A DNA stretch of 32,940 nucleotides from JAVBOW01 sp031550615 (GCA_031550615.1 JAVBOL010000022.1:1-32940), one strand, 5' to 3'. Positions 19,372 to 28,136 are shown, counted from the first letter of the stretch. Numbers and translations: made by a program. The notes: generated from the letters alone by a model not told the origin.

Positions 19372-21327
19372 ATGGAAGAAAACAAAGTAATGGAGGAAAC
19401 TCCCGAAATGGCAGCGCCCGAAGTGGTGGCCGCCCCCGAAGCCCCCGCCAAAAAGGCTAAGGCGGAAGAAAAAGCAGCAGTCAGGAACGAAGATTTCGAC
19501 TGGAATGCATTCGAGAACGACCTGGGTCTGTACGACACTCCCAAGGAAGCTATCGCAGAGAAATACGACAACACCCTGTCCAATGTGCAGGTAGGCGAAG
19601 TTGTCGAAGGTACCGTAACGAGCCTCAACAAACGCGAGGCGGTCGTTAACATCGGCTACAAGAGCGACGCGGTTATCGCGATCGCCGAATTCCGCTACAA
19701 CCCCGAACTCGCCGTAGGTGAGAAGGTCGAGGTTTACGTGGAGAGCGCCGAAGACAAAAAAGGCCAGCTGGTGCTCTCGCACAAGAAGGCGCGTCAACTC
19801 CGCTCATGGGATCGCGTCAACGCGGCCCTGGACAACGACGAGATCATCAAGGGTTACATCAAATGCCGCACCAAGGGCGGTATGATCGTGGACGTGTTCG
19901 GCATCGAGGCCTTCCTGCCCGGTTCGCAGATCGACGTGAAACCCATCCGCGACTACGACATCTACATCGACAAGACCATGGAATTCAAGGTCGTTAAGAT
20001 CAACCAGGAGTTCCGCAACGTCGTGGTTTCGCACAAGGCCCTTATCGAGGCCGAGCTCGAACAGCAGAAAAAGGAGATCATGTCCAAACTCGAAAAAGGA
20101 CAGATCCTCGAAGGTACGGTCAAGAACATCACCTCCTACGGCGTATTTATCGACCTGGGCGGCGTGGACGGTCTGATCCACATCACCGACCTCTCGTGGG
20201 GCCGCGTGAACCACCCCGAGGAGATCGTGCAGCTCGACCAGAAACTCAACGTGGTTATCCTGGACTTCGACGACCAGAAGAAACGTATCGCCCTGGGCCT
20301 GAAGCAACTTTCGGCTCATCCCTGGGATGCCCTGAGCGCCGACCTGAAAGTGGGCGACGTGGTTAAAGGCAAGGTTGTCGTTATGGCCGACTACGGCGCG
20401 TTCGTTGAGATCGCAGCCGGCGTAGAGGGCCTGATCCACGTTTCGGAAATGTCGTGGAGCCAGCACCTGCGCTCGGCACAGGACTTCCTGAAGGTGGGCG
20501 ACGAGATCCAGGCCGTGATCCTCACGCTCGACCGCGAGGAGCGCAAGATGTCGCTGGGCATCAAGCAGCTTACCCCCGACCCCTGGGCAGGTATCGAAGA
20601 GAAATACCCCGTTAATTCGAAGCACACCGCCAAGGTGCGCAACTTCACCAACTTCGGCGTGTTCGTTGAGATCGCCGAGGGCATCGACGGACTGATCCAC
20701 ATCTCTGACCTGAGCTGGACCAAGAAGATCAAGCATCCCGCGGAATTCACCCAGATCGGCGCCGACATCGAAGTGCTCGTACTCGAGATCGATAAGGACA
20801 ACCGCCGCCTGAGCCTGGGCCACAAGCAGCTCGAGGAGAACCCCTGGAACGCTTACGAGGCCCAGTACGGCGTGGATACCGTGCACGAAGGCACCATCAC
20901 CGAGATGACCGACAAGGGCGCCGTCGTTTCGATAGGCGAAGGCATGGAGGGCTTCTGCCCCACCCGCCAGCTTGCCAAGCAGGACGGCTCGACCCCCGCT
21001 GTGGGCGACAAGCTCGACTTCAAGGTGATCGAATTCAGCAAAGGCACCAAGCGCATCACCCTCTCGCACCTGCGCACCTACGAAGAGCGTCCCGCTGCTT
21101 CTGAGCGCACCGGCGAAAGGCGTGGCGGTGGCGAGAAGGTCGTTAAGGACGACGCCACCAAGAGCTCGGTTAAGAAGCTGAACGCTTCGATGGAGAAGAC
21201 CACCCTGGGCGACATCTCGGGTCTGGCCGCTCTGAAAGCCCAGATGGAAAGCGCCGAGGCAAAGCCCAAAAAGGCCGCAGCCAAGAAAGCCGTTAAGGAA
21301 GAGGAAGCCGAAGAGGCTGCCGAATAA
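19372..21327 (+). CDS. rpsA: 30S ribosomal protein S1
   Basis: S1 binds mRNA on the small subunit and helps initiation, which matters in Bacteroidota where Shine-Dalgarno pairing is weak. The 651-residue protein shows six S1/OB-fold repeats, roughly at 72-140, 155-225, 240-310, 325-395, 410-485 and 500-575, recognisable by repeated GxVxxxxxxGxFV and DGLIHISDLSW patterns. An acidic/Ala-Lys-rich leader (1-45) and a Lys/Glu/Ala-rich tail (after about 580) flank them. rnz begins only 14 bases after the stop, and the first terminator-like hairpin lies inside rnz. Confidence 0.97.
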   Translation: MEENKVMEETPEMAAPEVVAAPEAPAKKAKAEEKAAVRNEDFDWNAFENDLGLYDTPKEAIAEKYDNTLSNVQVGEVVEGTVTSLNKREAVVNIGYKSDAVIAIAEFRYNPELAVGEKVEVYVESAEDKKGQLVLSHKKARQLRSWDRVNAALDNDEIIKGYIKCRTKGGMIVDVFGIEAFLPGSQIDVKPIRDYDIYIDKTMEFKVVKINQEFRNVVVSHKALIEAELEQQKKEIMSKLEKGQILEGTVKNITSYGVFIDLGGVDGLIHITDLSWGRVNHPEEIVQLDQKLNVVILDFDDQKKRIALGLKQLSAHPWDALSADLKVGDVVKGKVVVMADYGAFVEIAAGVEGLIHVSEMSWSQHLRSAQDFLKVGDEIQAVILTLDREERKMSLGIKQLTPDPWAGIEEKYPVNSKHTAKVRNFTNFGVFVEIAEGIDGLIHISDLSWTKKIKHPAEFTQIGADIEVLVLEIDKDNRRLSLGHKQLEENPWNAYEAQYGVDTVHEGTITEMTDKGAVVSIGEGMEGFCPTRQLAKQDGSTPAVGDKLDFKVIEFSKGTKRITLSHLRTYEERPAASERTGERRGGGEKVVKDDATKSSVKKLNASMEKTTLGDISGLAALKAQMESAEAKPKKAAAKKAVKEEEAEEAAE

Positions 21328-21341
21328 TCCCCTTTCGTGCC

Positions 21342-22292
21342 GTGACGTTCCGCGTTACCATATTGGGTAGCACCGCGGCGATGCCTACGGCCGAGAGATA
21401 TCAATCTGCTCATGCACTAAACGTGCATGAGCAGATTTTTTTGATCGACTGTGCCGAAGGGACGCAGCATCGCCTGATGCAGTGCGGTATAAATCCGCAG
21501 AAGATCAACGCCGTGTTCATCACCCACCTGCACGGCGACCACTATTTCGGATTGCCAGGGCTGCTCTCGACCCTCGGGCTGCTGGGGCGCCGCACGCCGC
21601 TGGCCGTCTACGCGCCGCCGCCGATCCGCGAGGTGCTGGACGCGCATTTTAAATATTTCGACAGCGCGCTGCCCTATCCCGTCGAGGTGCATCAGGTCGA
21701 CCCGACCGCCCACGGGAAGATCTTCGAGAATAAGGTGATGGAGGTCTGGACGATCCCCCTGCGCCACCGCGTGCCGTGCTGCGGATTCCTTTTCCGCGAG
21801 AAAACCCCGGGGCTGAATATCCATAAGCAGGCCGTGGCGCGTTACGGGCTGGGTATCGCACAGATCGCCGCCGCCAAGCGTGGCGAGGATATCTCTCTCG
21901 AGGCGGGTACGGCGCTCGGCGACGGGACTGTGCTGGCCGGGCCCCTGCATTTAAGTAACGGCGAATTGACCTACCGCCCCTACCTGCCGCGCAGTTACGC
22001 CTATTGCAGCGACACGCTGCCCTCGGGCAAGGTGGCCTCGATAGTGCAGGGCGTGGACGTGCTCTACCATGAGGCCACATTCGCCGACGGCGACCGCGCG
22101 CTGGCCGCCAAAACAGGGCACTCGACCGCCTCACAGGCTGCCGGGGTGGCGCTCAAAGCAGGTGTCGGGCGGCTGGTGATAGGGCATAGCTCGATGCGCT
22201 ACAAGGGCGGCGGGGAGTTGCTCGAACAGGCGCGGACGGTCTTCCCGCTGACGGATATGGCCGTCGAAGGGAGTAGGATAGATATCAAATAA
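21342..22292 (+). CDS. rnz: Ribonuclease Z (tRNA 3'-endonuclease)
   Basis: RNase Z removes the 3' trailer of tRNA precursors. The 316-residue metallo-beta-lactamase-fold protein has HxHxDH as H62-L-H64-G-D66-H67, plus LRHRVPCCGF, the YCSDT aspartate and the GHSS histidine of the zinc site; the short form is a homodimer. The start codon is GTG at 21342, the only start that includes the conserved first strand (MTFRVTILGSTAAMPT). A 15-bp hairpin with a following T-run covers codons 21-32, so expression from the rpsA promoter may be partly terminated. No separate promoter was seen in the 14-base gap. Confidence 0.95.
   Translation: MTFRVTILGSTAAMPTAERYQSAHALNVHEQIFLIDCAEGTQHRLMQCGINPQKINAVFITHLHGDHYFGLPGLLSTLGLLGRRTPLAVYAPPPIREVLDAHFKYFDSALPYPVEVHQVDPTAHGKIFENKVMEVWTIPLRHRVPCCGFLFREKTPGLNIHKQAVARYGLGIAQIAAAKRGEDISLEAGTALGDGTVLAGPLHLSNGELTYRPYLPRSYAYCSDTLPSGKVASIVQGVDVLYHEATFADGDRALAAKTGHSTASQAAGVALKAGVGRLVIGHSSMRYKGGGELLEQARTVFPLTDMAVEGSRIDIK
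21403..21440 (+). terminator. Intrinsic terminator-like hairpin inside the rnz coding region
   Basis: Bases 21403-21417 pair perfectly with 21423-21437 (15 bp, 5-base loop) and are followed by an uninterrupted T-run, the form of an intrinsic terminator. It lies 76 bases after the rpsA stop but within codons 21-32 of rnz. It probably ends most rpsA transcripts and lets some read through into rnz. Confidence 0.7.
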
Positions 22293-22321
22293 ACAGGGCG
22301 GCCTCATTGGCCGCCCTGTTT
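22291..22321. terminator. Bidirectional intrinsic terminator after rnz
   Basis: A perfect 13-bp GC-rich stem (22291-22303 with 22309-22321, 5-base loop) overlaps the rnz stop codon and ends one base before the stop of the convergent DUF4290 gene. A and T runs flank it, so it can serve both genes. Confidence 0.88.
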
Positions 22322-22322
22322 G

Positions 22323-22997
22323 TTATTGATGTTGCTTGGTGCGCCGCATCCGGTTCTGCGGCTTGTTCTTATTTTGCTTTCCCTGGCGGTTTTGCTGATG
22401 CTTTTTTTGGGTTTGCCCGCGTTGCGTAGCGATCTGTTTGTAGTCCGTTTTGAGGTTGTTGATACTCTCTTCGTCAACCTCGATGCCGTTTTCGGACATG
22501 CTTTTTATATCTTTTATGATTACCTCGTTGTTGGGATGGTCCTGGTTATACTCGAAACTTTTGGCACGCATAAAGCGGGCTATGTCGTTTATCGCTTCGA
22601 GTGACGGGGCGCTGCCCGGCTCACCGGAGTGCTCTATGACCCTTATCATGCGCTGCACGTTAGCCCCGTAGTGCTTGCGGCGGATCCCGTGGCGCGGATA
22701 GTCGAGCCTTGCCGGACGCGTGAAGAGAGTTTCAGCCGTGGGGGTCGGGTAGGGTGAGTCCACGTCCAGGCGGAAGTCCGACATGATCAGCAGGTGGTCC
22801 CACAGCTTGTGGGTGTAGTCGGGCGTGTCGCGCAGAATGGGGTTGAGGTTGCCCATGGCCGCGATTACGCACCGGGCCTGGTGGTTGCGCTCGTTGCGGT
22901 CCTCTATGGAGCAGAGGTAGTCGACCATTTCGTGTATGTGGCGTCCGTATTCGGGCAAAAAAAGCCTTTTGCGTTCCAGGTTATAATTTTTTCTCAT
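22323..22997 (-). CDS. DUF4290 family protein
   Basis: This 224-residue protein, starting MRKNYNLERKRLFLPEYGRHIHEMVDYL, matches the Bacteroidota-specific DUF4290 family, whose function is unknown. It has no signal peptide or membrane segment, so it is cytoplasmic. The body (to about residue 180) is predicted helical. The last 40 residues are a basic, Gln/Lys/Asn/Arg-rich low-complexity tail that could bind nucleic acid; that is an inference. The open frame extends to 23156, but the upstream part is AT-rich non-coding DNA without family similarity, so the ATG at 22997 is used. Confidence 0.87.
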   Translation of the reverse strand: MRKNYNLERKRLFLPEYGRHIHEMVDYLCSIEDRNERNHQARCVIAAMGNLNPILRDTPDYTHKLWDHLLIMSDFRLDVDSPYPTPTAETLFTRPARLDYPRHGIRRKHYGANVQRMIRVIEHSGEPGSAPSLEAINDIARFMRAKSFEYNQDHPNNEVIIKDIKSMSENGIEVDEESINNLKTDYKQIATQRGQTQKKHQQNRQGKQNKNKPQNRMRRTKQHQ

Positions 22998-23244
22998 GTG
23001 TTTGTGGCGCGTATAGCGGTATATTTGGTTTGTGTGGATTTTTACAGTAATTCGAACAGGCGTGAAAATATAACGATTCGACCGTAAAAATATTCTGAAA
23101 ATCAGCGCGATGGCATGATTATTGCATTCATTTCGGGCTTGTCGCGAGAGTATCAAATGCCCCGATCGTGATTTATATTTGCTACAAAAGTATAGTTTTT
23201 TTCCATTTATTGGCCAGGGCCAAGGAAGCTAACCCCATTTTACA
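22998..23244. promoter_or_regulatory. Divergent intergenic region with sigma-54-like and -7-type promoters
   Basis: This 247-base gap separates DUF4290 (-) from the activator-like gene (+). On the plus strand, TGGCAT (23111-23116), five bases, then TTGCA (23122-23126) give the sigma-54 -24/-12 pattern with the exact GG-N10-GC spacing. A TATATTTG -7 box of the housekeeping type is at 23174-23181. On the minus strand TATATTTT at 23065-23072 is a weak candidate for DUF4290. No RNA gene or other open frame was recognised. Confidence 0.55.
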
Positions 23245-24423
23245 ATGATAAAGGTTTTAGTGATCGATAGCGAAAGGAGTACACGGAACGCCCTCAAAGA
23301 GTTGCTTGAGTATGAGGGTTACCGTGTCGACGTGGCGCAGGAATATGCCGAAGCTGTGATACTGTCAAAGACAGTGCCATATGACGCTGTGATATGCGAC
23401 GACCTGTGCCGTTTCTCCCCGCATGCATTGGGAGAGGATATGCAACTCTCTTCGAGTCTGCCCCTTATCGTTACCTCGCGCGACGCATCTTCGCAGGTGG
23501 CGATCGACACCATACGCAACGGCGCTGTCGATTACCTTTCCAAGCCCATAGACAAGAACCGTCTTCTGGCGACCATCAAGCAGGTCACCGACCCGGCCAA
23601 CCGCATCGAGGCGCTGCGCACCGAGCAGGTGCAGAAGGTGATCCGCACGCGTGCCGGATCGCGCGCCGAGCAGATCGTGGGACGGTCAAGCTCCATAGAA
23701 AAGGTCCGTGTACTTATAGATAAGGTGGCGCCCTCGGAGGCGCGCGTGCTGATAACCGGGGCCAATGGCACGGGTAAGGAACTCGTCGCCCGCTGGCTGC
23801 ATGAGAAGAGTCCGCGCTCGGACCGCGCGTTCGTCGAGGTCAACTGCGCGGCCATCCCCTCGGAGTTGATCGAGAGCGAGCTCTTCGGCCATGAGAAGGG
23901 AGCTTTCACATCTGCTGTCAAGATGCGCAAGGGTAAGTTCGAACAGGCCGACGGAGGCACGCTCTTCATGGACGAGATAGGCGATATGAGCCTGGCAGCC
24001 CAGGCTAAAGTGCTGCGCGTGTTGCAGGAGCACAAGATAAGCCGTGTGGGCAGCGACCACGACATCGAGGTCAACGTAAGGGTCGTCGCCGCGACCAACA
24101 AGGACCTGCGCAAGGAGATCGCCAAGGGGCTGTTCCGCGAGGACCTCTACCACCGCCTGAGCGTGATCGTGATCCGCGTGCCCGCGCTGTGCGAACGCAT
24201 AGACGACGTACCCCTGCTGGTCGACCATTTCGTAGGCCAGATATGCGCCGAGTACGGAATACAGCCTAAAAAGGTGGACACCAAGGCGTTGGATATGCTC
24301 AAAACGATGGAGTGGAGCGGAAATATCCGCGAACTGCGCAACGTGGTCGAGCGATTGATAATACTGAGCGACAAACACATTTCGGCTGAGGACGTCGATG
24401 CCTATGCGGTAGGGGTGTTTTGA
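23245..24423 (+). CDS. NtrC-family response regulator with AAA+ domain but no DNA-binding domain
   Basis: The 392-residue protein has a receiver domain (1-118: D8, E10, probable phospho-acceptor D52, K100). A sigma-54-activator AAA+ domain follows from about 144, with Walker A GANGTGKE (172-179), Walker B GGTLFMDE (237-244) and arginine fingers near R298/R304. The GAFTGA loop that touches sigma-54 reads GAFTSA (219-224). The protein ends about 20 residues after the AAA+ lid helices (WSGNIRELRNVVERL), so the usual Fis-type helix-turn-helix is missing. It may act from solution on sigma-54 holoenzyme, as some HTH-less activators do. No histidine kinase lies nearby. A sigma-54-like promoter upstream suggests autoregulation. 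Confidence 0.9.
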   Translation: MIKVLVIDSERSTRNALKELLEYEGYRVDVAQEYAEAVILSKTVPYDAVICDDLCRFSPHALGEDMQLSSSLPLIVTSRDASSQVAIDTIRNGAVDYLSKPIDKNRLLATIKQVTDPANRIEALRTEQVQKVIRTRAGSRAEQIVGRSSSIEKVRVLIDKVAPSEARVLITGANGTGKELVARWLHEKSPRSDRAFVEVNCAAIPSELIESELFGHEKGAFTSAVKMRKGKFEQADGGTLFMDEIGDMSLAAQAKVLRVLQEHKISRVGSDHDIEVNVRVVAATNKDLRKEIAKGLFREDLYHRLSVIVIRVPALCERIDDVPLLVDHFVGQICAEYGIQPKKVDTKALDMLKTMEWSGNIRELRNVVERLIILSDKHISAEDVDAYAVGVF

Positions 24424-24458
24424 AAGGAAATGGGGTCTTACAGGACCCCATTTCCTTT
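24423..24458. terminator. Bidirectional intrinsic terminator
   Basis: A 15-bp perfect stem (24423-24437 with 24444-24458, 6-base loop) begins in the stop codon of the activator gene and ends one base before the stop of the convergent GH2-like gene. A/T runs on both sides suit both directions. Confidence 0.88.
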
Positions 24459-25838
24459 TTACTCCTCCGCCGGCACCCAGCGGAAGAATAACCCTCCGCC
24501 CGTGCCCGCCGTGGCATCGGTGTTCCACTCCTTGTCGGCCCAGGGGTAAACGATGGGGCGGTCCTTGCACGCGGCCTTGAGCGCCAGGTAGCTCTCATAG
24601 AGGCAGTAGCCGTTAGCTGAATTGAACGCCGGGCAATATGCCACCACCGAGGGGTGGAGCTGCGAGTTGCGGTAACAAGCCAATCCCCGCTGTACGAATG
24701 CCGCACACCAGGCGGGGTCGTTCGAGGGGTTGCCTTTCAGCTTGCGTGAATTGCCCGCCAGGTGTGTGTCTACGTCCGCCTGGTCGATCAGGTATAGCCC
24801 CACCGCGTCACACATGGCGTAAAACTCGTCGCTCTGGGGGTACGGGGTCAGGCGCAGGGCGTTGATTCCCGTGCGCTTGAGCGCTTCGACCTGGCGGCGG
24901 TCGTCGGAGGGCACCCCCGAGGGGGTGAATTCAGCTATGTTGAGCCTGACTTTGGCGCCGTTTACCGTCAGCGCGCCGTCCTGCGCGCCCAGGGTACGGA
25001 AGCCCACCTTTTGGGCGATGTATTCGGTGTAGCGCCCCTCGACCTGCATCTTAACCACAAGGGTGTAGAGGTCGGGCTGCGCCGCGCTCCATGCCCGCAC
25101 GTCGGGTATGAGCGAGAAGAAACTCACCGTGTCCTCGTCCTTCATCTCGAATTGGCTGTCCTTGTATCCGTAGGAGACCCTCTTGCCGTCGGGGGCTAAA
25201 AGTTCGTAATTCACCCTCACCTGGCGTATGTTGAGCAGGTGGCTCTTGACCACCACGCCCAGCGACATCGCCCCGTCCGTGCCGTTGACGCGGCCTTTCC
25301 AAACTATATCGCGCACGCGCAGCTTGGGTTGCGCGATTACGCAGACCCCCGAGGGGGCGGCCAGAGTTTCGCCGCGGCGGTAGTTTTCTATCGTGCGGGC
25401 GATTGAGGGTTCGTGCATCGTTATTTCGATGCGGTTCATCCCCTCGCGGGTGAATTTTGTCACTTCGAATTCGGCGGGGGTCTTCGATGCCTGGCTGTAG
25501 CCGGCTTCCACGCCGTTGATAGTCACGGTGTAGGAGCCGCCGGCACGCGGTATGCGCAGCATCAGTACGCGGTCGATCCATGCGAAGGGCATCTGGTAGA
25601 CGGACGAGAAGACTTCCGCCCCGTCGCTGCGCGTGAGGGTCCACTCGCCGATCTCGCGTATCCATTGCGAATCGCCGCCCTGGCGCTCTATGGCGGCTGC
25701 CTGTGAGGAGTAGCTGCGCAACTGGGTGCGCGCTGGTTGCATCCTCGTGTCGATCTCGCCCGGAAGCGTCCATGGCTGCTGCGCGGCGCCCGTAAAGGCT
25801 ACCAAAAGCAGGGAAAGGGTCAGCAGGATATTCTTCAT
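24459..25838 (-). CDS. Secreted GH2-like protein lacking catalytic residues
   Basis: The 459-residue protein has a signal peptide (about 1-19, MKNILLTLSLLLVAFTGAAQ). It then follows the glycoside-hydrolase-family-2 layout: a jelly-roll sugar-binding domain (about 60-165), an Ig-like domain (170-285) and the start of the TIM barrel (290 on; RTGINALRLTPYP, CDAVGLYLIDQAD). Active GH2 enzymes have a GNE motif after the HPS segment; here it is AFNSANG (404-410) with Ser407 in place of the acid/base Glu. The barrel stops near residue 459, before the nucleophile. It is therefore probably a non-catalytic carbohydrate-binding or scaffold protein, or a decayed gene that still encodes a clean open frame. 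The ATG at 25850 is an alternative start that overlaps the malic enzyme gene by 8 bases. Confidence 0.8.
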   Translation of the reverse strand: MKNILLTLSLLLVAFTGAAQQPWTLPGEIDTRMQPARTQLRSYSSQAAAIERQGGDSQWIREIGEWTLTRSDGAEVFSSVYQMPFAWIDRVLMLRIPRAGGSYTVTINGVEAGYSQASKTPAEFEVTKFTREGMNRIEITMHEPSIARTIENYRRGETLAAPSGVCVIAQPKLRVRDIVWKGRVNGTDGAMSLGVVVKSHLLNIRQVRVNYELLAPDGKRVSYGYKDSQFEMKDEDTVSFFSLIPDVRAWSAAQPDLYTLVVKMQVEGRYTEYIAQKVGFRTLGAQDGALTVNGAKVRLNIAEFTPSGVPSDDRRQVEALKRTGINALRLTPYPQSDEFYAMCDAVGLYLIDQADVDTHLAGNSRKLKGNPSNDPAWCAAFVQRGLACYRNSQLHPSVVAYCPAFNSANGYCLYESYLALKAACKDRPIVYPWADKEWNTDATAGTGGGLFFRWVPAEE

Positions 25839-25842
25839 AATG

Positions 25843-28119
25843 CTATTCATCTGATAAACTTGACATTGCTATCGTGGCCAGGTTGACCAGGGTGCGCACG
25901 TCGGCTGTTTCGGCGATCAGGTGCACGCCCTGCCCGAGCCCCATAAGTATGGGGCCGTTGACCTCTGTGCCCCCGAAGTGGCCTATCATTTTATATGATA
26001 TGTTGGCGGCGGGCAGGTTGGGGAAGATGAAGGTGTTGACCTGGCGCGACCCCAATTTGCAGAAGGGATAGGCCTTGCTGCGGAATTCGGTGTCGAGGGC
26101 TATGTCGGCCTTCATCTCACCGTCGACCATGATGTCGGGATAGCGACCGTGGAGTATCCTGACGGCCTCGGCCACCTTCGTCGCTTCGCTTTCGGTGTCC
26201 GACCCGAAGTTGGAGTGCGAGAGCATCGCGATCACGGGCTCCTTGCCGAAGCGGCGCACCGTGGCGGCGGCCATGCGGGCGATTTCCACCAGCTGCTCAG
26301 CCGACGGCGAGGTGTTGACCGCCATGTCGGCGAAGAACATCGGGCCCTGGCGCGTGGAGAGGATCACCATCGAGCCGAGGGTTTGCCCGGCCCCGCCTCC
26401 GAATATCTCGCGCACGGGTTGCAGGTCCTTGGTGTAGCGGCGCGAATAACCAAGCAGCAACGTGTCGGCGTCGCCCGCGGCGACCATCATAGGGGCGAAC
26501 CAGTTGCGCTGCATCATGTATTTGTTGGCCTCGGTGATGCTCAGTCCCTTGCGGTTCAGGCGGGCGTATAGCAGCGCGGCGTATTTGTCCCTGCGGGGCT
26601 GCTCTTCATCGCAGCGGAAGTCGATTATGGTAATCCCGCGCAGGTCAATATTGTTCTCTGCGGCCACCTTTTCGATGCGTCCGCGCCCCCCGATTATCGT
26701 CACGTCGGCCAATGAGTCGTCGCGCAGTTTGGCTGCGGCCTGCAACCAGCGCAGGTTGGTCCCCTCGCTGAGCACGATGCGTCTGCGCGGCGAGTTGAGC
26801 ACTCGTGTGCGCAGGGCGCGCAGCAGCTTGTCGGCGCGTCCCAGGCGGCTCTCCAGCTCGAAGCGGTAGGCGTCCCAATCCTCTATCACGCGCGAGGCCA
26901 CGCCGGAATCTATGGCCGCCTTGGCCACCGCCATCGAGATCTGTGTGATAAGGCGCGGGTCGAGGGGCTTGGGTATGAGGTATGTGCGTCCGAAGGATAT
27001 GTTGTTGTCGTTATACGCCGCCTTCACGCTGTCGGGCACGCTCTCCTTGGCGAGTGCGGCGAGGGCCCGGGCTGCGGCCACCTTCATCTGCTCGTTGATG
27101 GCCGAGGCGCGCACGTCGAGCGCCCCGCGGAAGATGTAGGGGAAACCGAGCACGTTGTTCACCTGGTTGGGATAGTCCGAGCGCCCCGTGGCGAAAATTA
27201 TGTCCTTGCGCGAGGCCATCGCCTCCTCGTAGGATATTTCCGGATTGGGATTGGCCAGCGCGAAGACTATCGGGTCGGCGGACATCGAGCGCACCATATC
27301 CTGGGTGAGCGTCCCCGCGACGGAGAGTCCCAGGAACAGGTCGGCGCCGCTGATCGCCTCTTCGAGCGTGGAGATGGGACGGTCGGTGGCGAAGGCCCTT
27401 TTGCTTGCGTTGAGGTCCGTGCGCGAGGAGGATATCACCCCCTTGCTGTCGCACATGACGAGATTTTCGCGGCGGATGCCCAGCATCACGTAGAGTTTCG
27501 AGCACGAAATCGCGGCGGCGCCCGCCCCGCTGACCACGACTTTTACGTCCTCTATCCTGCGCCCTGTCAGTTCTATGGCGTTGAGCATGGCCGCGGATGA
27601 GATGATCGCCGTGCCGTGCTGGTCGTCGTGCATCACCGGGATCGGGAGTTCGCTGCGCAGACGCTCCTCGATCTCGAAGCACTCGGGCGCCTTGATGTCT
27701 TCGAGGTTGATGCCCCCGAAGGTGGGCGATATGTTTTTGACGGTCTGGATGAAACTATCCACATCGGTGGCGTCGACCTCTATGTCGAACACGTCTATGT
27801 CGGCAAAAGTCTTGAACAACAATCCCTTGCCCTCCATTACCGGTTTGCCGGCCATCGCGCCTATGTTGCCCAGCCCGAGCACTGCCGTGCCGTTGGAGAT
27901 CACCGCCACCAGGTTGCCCTTGGCGGTGTATTTATATGCGTCCGCGGGATTTTTCTCTATTTCGAGGCAGGGCTCGGCCACGCCGGGCGAGTACGCCAGC
28001 GCGAGGTCCTGCTGCGAGGAGTATGGTTTGGTGGGCACGACTTCGATCTTGCCGGGGCGCCCCTCGGAGTGGTAGCGCAGCGCCTCTTCGCGGCGCGTGT
28101 TGCGGTTCTTGTCGCTCAT
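25843..28119 (-). CDS. maeB: NADP-dependent malic enzyme with phosphotransacetylase-like domain (MaeB)
   Basis: This 758-residue cytoplasmic enzyme converts malate to pyruvate and CO2 with NADP+. The N-terminal malic domain includes Y43 in YSPGVAEPC, the catalytic K98 region MEGKGLLFK, and MHDDQHGTA. The Rossmann domain follows (VVSGAGAAAISC), and a phosphotransacetylase-like domain fills about 430-758. That domain usually serves regulation by acetyl-CoA rather than catalysis. It links the C4 dicarboxylate pathway, which also feeds the fumarate reductase encoded here, to pyruvate and NADPH supply. The stop (TAG, 25843-25845) lies 4 bases before the GH2-like ATG, so the two may be cotranscribed. 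TAACTTTA on the minus strand at 28180-28187 is a weak promoter candidate. Confidence 0.95.
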   Translation of the reverse strand: MSDKNRNTRREEALRYHSEGRPGKIEVVPTKPYSSQQDLALAYSPGVAEPCLEIEKNPADAYKYTAKGNLVAVISNGTAVLGLGNIGAMAGKPVMEGKGLLFKTFADIDVFDIEVDATDVDSFIQTVKNISPTFGGINLEDIKAPECFEIEERLRSELPIPVMHDDQHGTAIISSAAMLNAIELTGRRIEDVKVVVSGAGAAAISCSKLYVMLGIRRENLVMCDSKGVISSSRTDLNASKRAFATDRPISTLEEAISGADLFLGLSVAGTLTQDMVRSMSADPIVFALANPNPEISYEEAMASRKDIIFATGRSDYPNQVNNVLGFPYIFRGALDVRASAINEQMKVAAARALAALAKESVPDSVKAAYNDNNISFGRTYLIPKPLDPRLITQISMAVAKAAIDSGVASRVIEDWDAYRFELESRLGRADKLLRALRTRVLNSPRRRIVLSEGTNLRWLQAAAKLRDDSLADVTIIGGRGRIEKVAAENNIDLRGITIIDFRCDEEQPRRDKYAALLYARLNRKGLSITEANKYMMQRNWFAPMMVAAGDADTLLLGYSRRYTKDLQPVREIFGGGAGQTLGSMVILSTRQGPMFFADMAVNTSPSAEQLVEIARMAAATVRRFGKEPVIAMLSHSNFGSDTESEATKVAEAVRILHGRYPDIMVDGEMKADIALDTEFRSKAYPFCKLGSRQVNTFIFPNLPAANISYKMIGHFGGTEVNGPILMGLGQGVHLIAETADVRTLVNLATIAMSSLSDE

Positions 28120-28136
28120 AATATTCTATATTTTCT

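Noticed and set aside
19804..21069. 421-codon minus-strand open frame opposite rpsA
   Set aside because: It is the antisense of repeated S1 domains, which explains its apparent repeats; no start context or homology was seen.
22562..22576. Second sigma-54-like GG-N10-GC match
   Set aside because: It lies inside the DUF4290 coding region on the antisense strand, has AAGC rather than TTGC at -12, and no gene follows in that direction nearby.
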